Source: an uncultured Clostridia bacterium
Lineage (GTDB): Bacteria; Bacillota; Clostridia; Peptostreptococcales; Anaerovoracaceae
DNA: 13,062 bases
Direction of reading: 5' to 3'
NCBI GenBank assembly: GCA_934277495.1
Contig: CAKQUI010000061.1
Span: 1-13,062, forward strand
This document shows positions 12,832-13,062 of this stretch, piece by piece. A program made the position numbers and the translations under genes. Numbering within the stretch: the first letter of the stretch is position 1; every line of letters starts with the position of its first letter. The notes beneath the pieces are model-generated. The model saw only the letters and a list, made by a program, of their open reading frames with translations, had not been told where the DNA came from and ran no database searches.

Positions 12832-13062
12832 ATGAAAAGAAACAGAAAAACCGTGCTGGTGGCAGGCGTGCTGGCACTGGCTCTCGTAGCGGGAGTCCTG
12901 GCATATTTCAGCAGCACGATGGGTATAGACAACCCGTTTTCTACAAACAAATACGGCGGCGAAACAGTGGAGAAATTCACACCGAAGAAAGACTGGGAAC
13001 CGGGTGGCGAAGTCACAAAGGAAGTTGCAGCAAAGAACACCGGAGAATATCCTCTGTATGTC
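12832..13062 (+). CDS. SipW-type secreted protein 4, 5' part, cut by window edge
   Basis: 77 codons are visible and the frame is open to the right edge. GAGGAGG (12817–12823) is 8 bases ahead of the ATG. The signal peptide ends GVLAYFSSTMG, with likely cleavage after A24. The mature start has IDNPFSTNKYGG, a WEPGGEV segment and KNTGEYPLYV, closely following protein 3 residue by residue. It is therefore a recent paralog of protein 3 and probably another fibre subunit. Since the operon continues past the window, the SipW-type peptidase gene is expected nearby to the right; this is inference. Confidence 0.85.
   Translation, partial: MKRNRKTVLVAGVLALALVAGVLAYFSSTMGIDNPFSTNKYGGETVEKFTPKKDWEPGGEVTKEVAAKNTGEYPLYV

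Noticed and set aside
7461..13062. Sortase-assembled pilus locus
   Set aside because: No LPXTG motif, no C-terminal membrane anchor and no sortase are present; the small proteins have SipW-type signals.

Overview
The window looks like chromosomal DNA from a spore-forming anaerobic clostridium (Bacillota, class Clostridia). The reasons are a clear SpoIIR gene, strong GGAGG-type ribosome binding sites, a cysteine-rich Rrf2 regulator, an aconitase–isocitrate dehydrogenase pair and SipW-type secreted proteins. I cannot name the genus from sequence alone.

Layout. (1) 1–2223, plus strand: the 3' end of an aconitase, an isocitrate dehydrogenase and a GntR/FCD regulator form an apparent operon for making 2-oxoglutarate from citrate, closed by a terminator. 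(2) 2249–3710: a patatin-like phospholipase with its own candidate promoter and an unusual ~85-residue insert. (3) 3828–4262: an Rrf2-type regulator with a cysteine cluster. It converges on spoIIR (4291–4878, minus strand), and the two genes share a terminator hairpin that overlaps the end of spoIIR. spoIIR has a TTG start and a good match to a forespore sigma-F promoter. (4) 5170–7149: a 659-residue multi-PAS regulator with a C-terminal SARP/OmpR-like winged helix. (5) 7461 to the right edge: one long operon coding for a 1056-residue secreted multidomain protein and four consecutive proteins with SipW-type (TasA/CalY/BsaA-like) signal peptides, the last cut by the window edge.

Main discovery. 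The regulator's own promoter and the surface operon's promoter carry the same heptamer, GGAACGC, in direct repeats with 11-bp (or 22-bp) periodicity. The last copy ends 8 bp upstream of the -10 hexamer in the regulator promoter and 7–9 bp upstream in the surface-operon promoter. That is the geometry known for actinobacterial SARP activators. Here it would link a PAS-sensor/SARP-like protein to itself (positive feedback) and to a matrix-fibre operon. The regulator gene also has an in-frame run of eight G upstream of its DNA-binding domain. Loss or gain of one G gives early stops, so the system may be phase variable. Together, regulator, boxes, large secreted protein and tandem SipW-type substrates read as a self-contained, switchable extracellular-fibre/biofilm module. 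The cognate SipW peptidase is not in the window and is predicted to lie just to the right.
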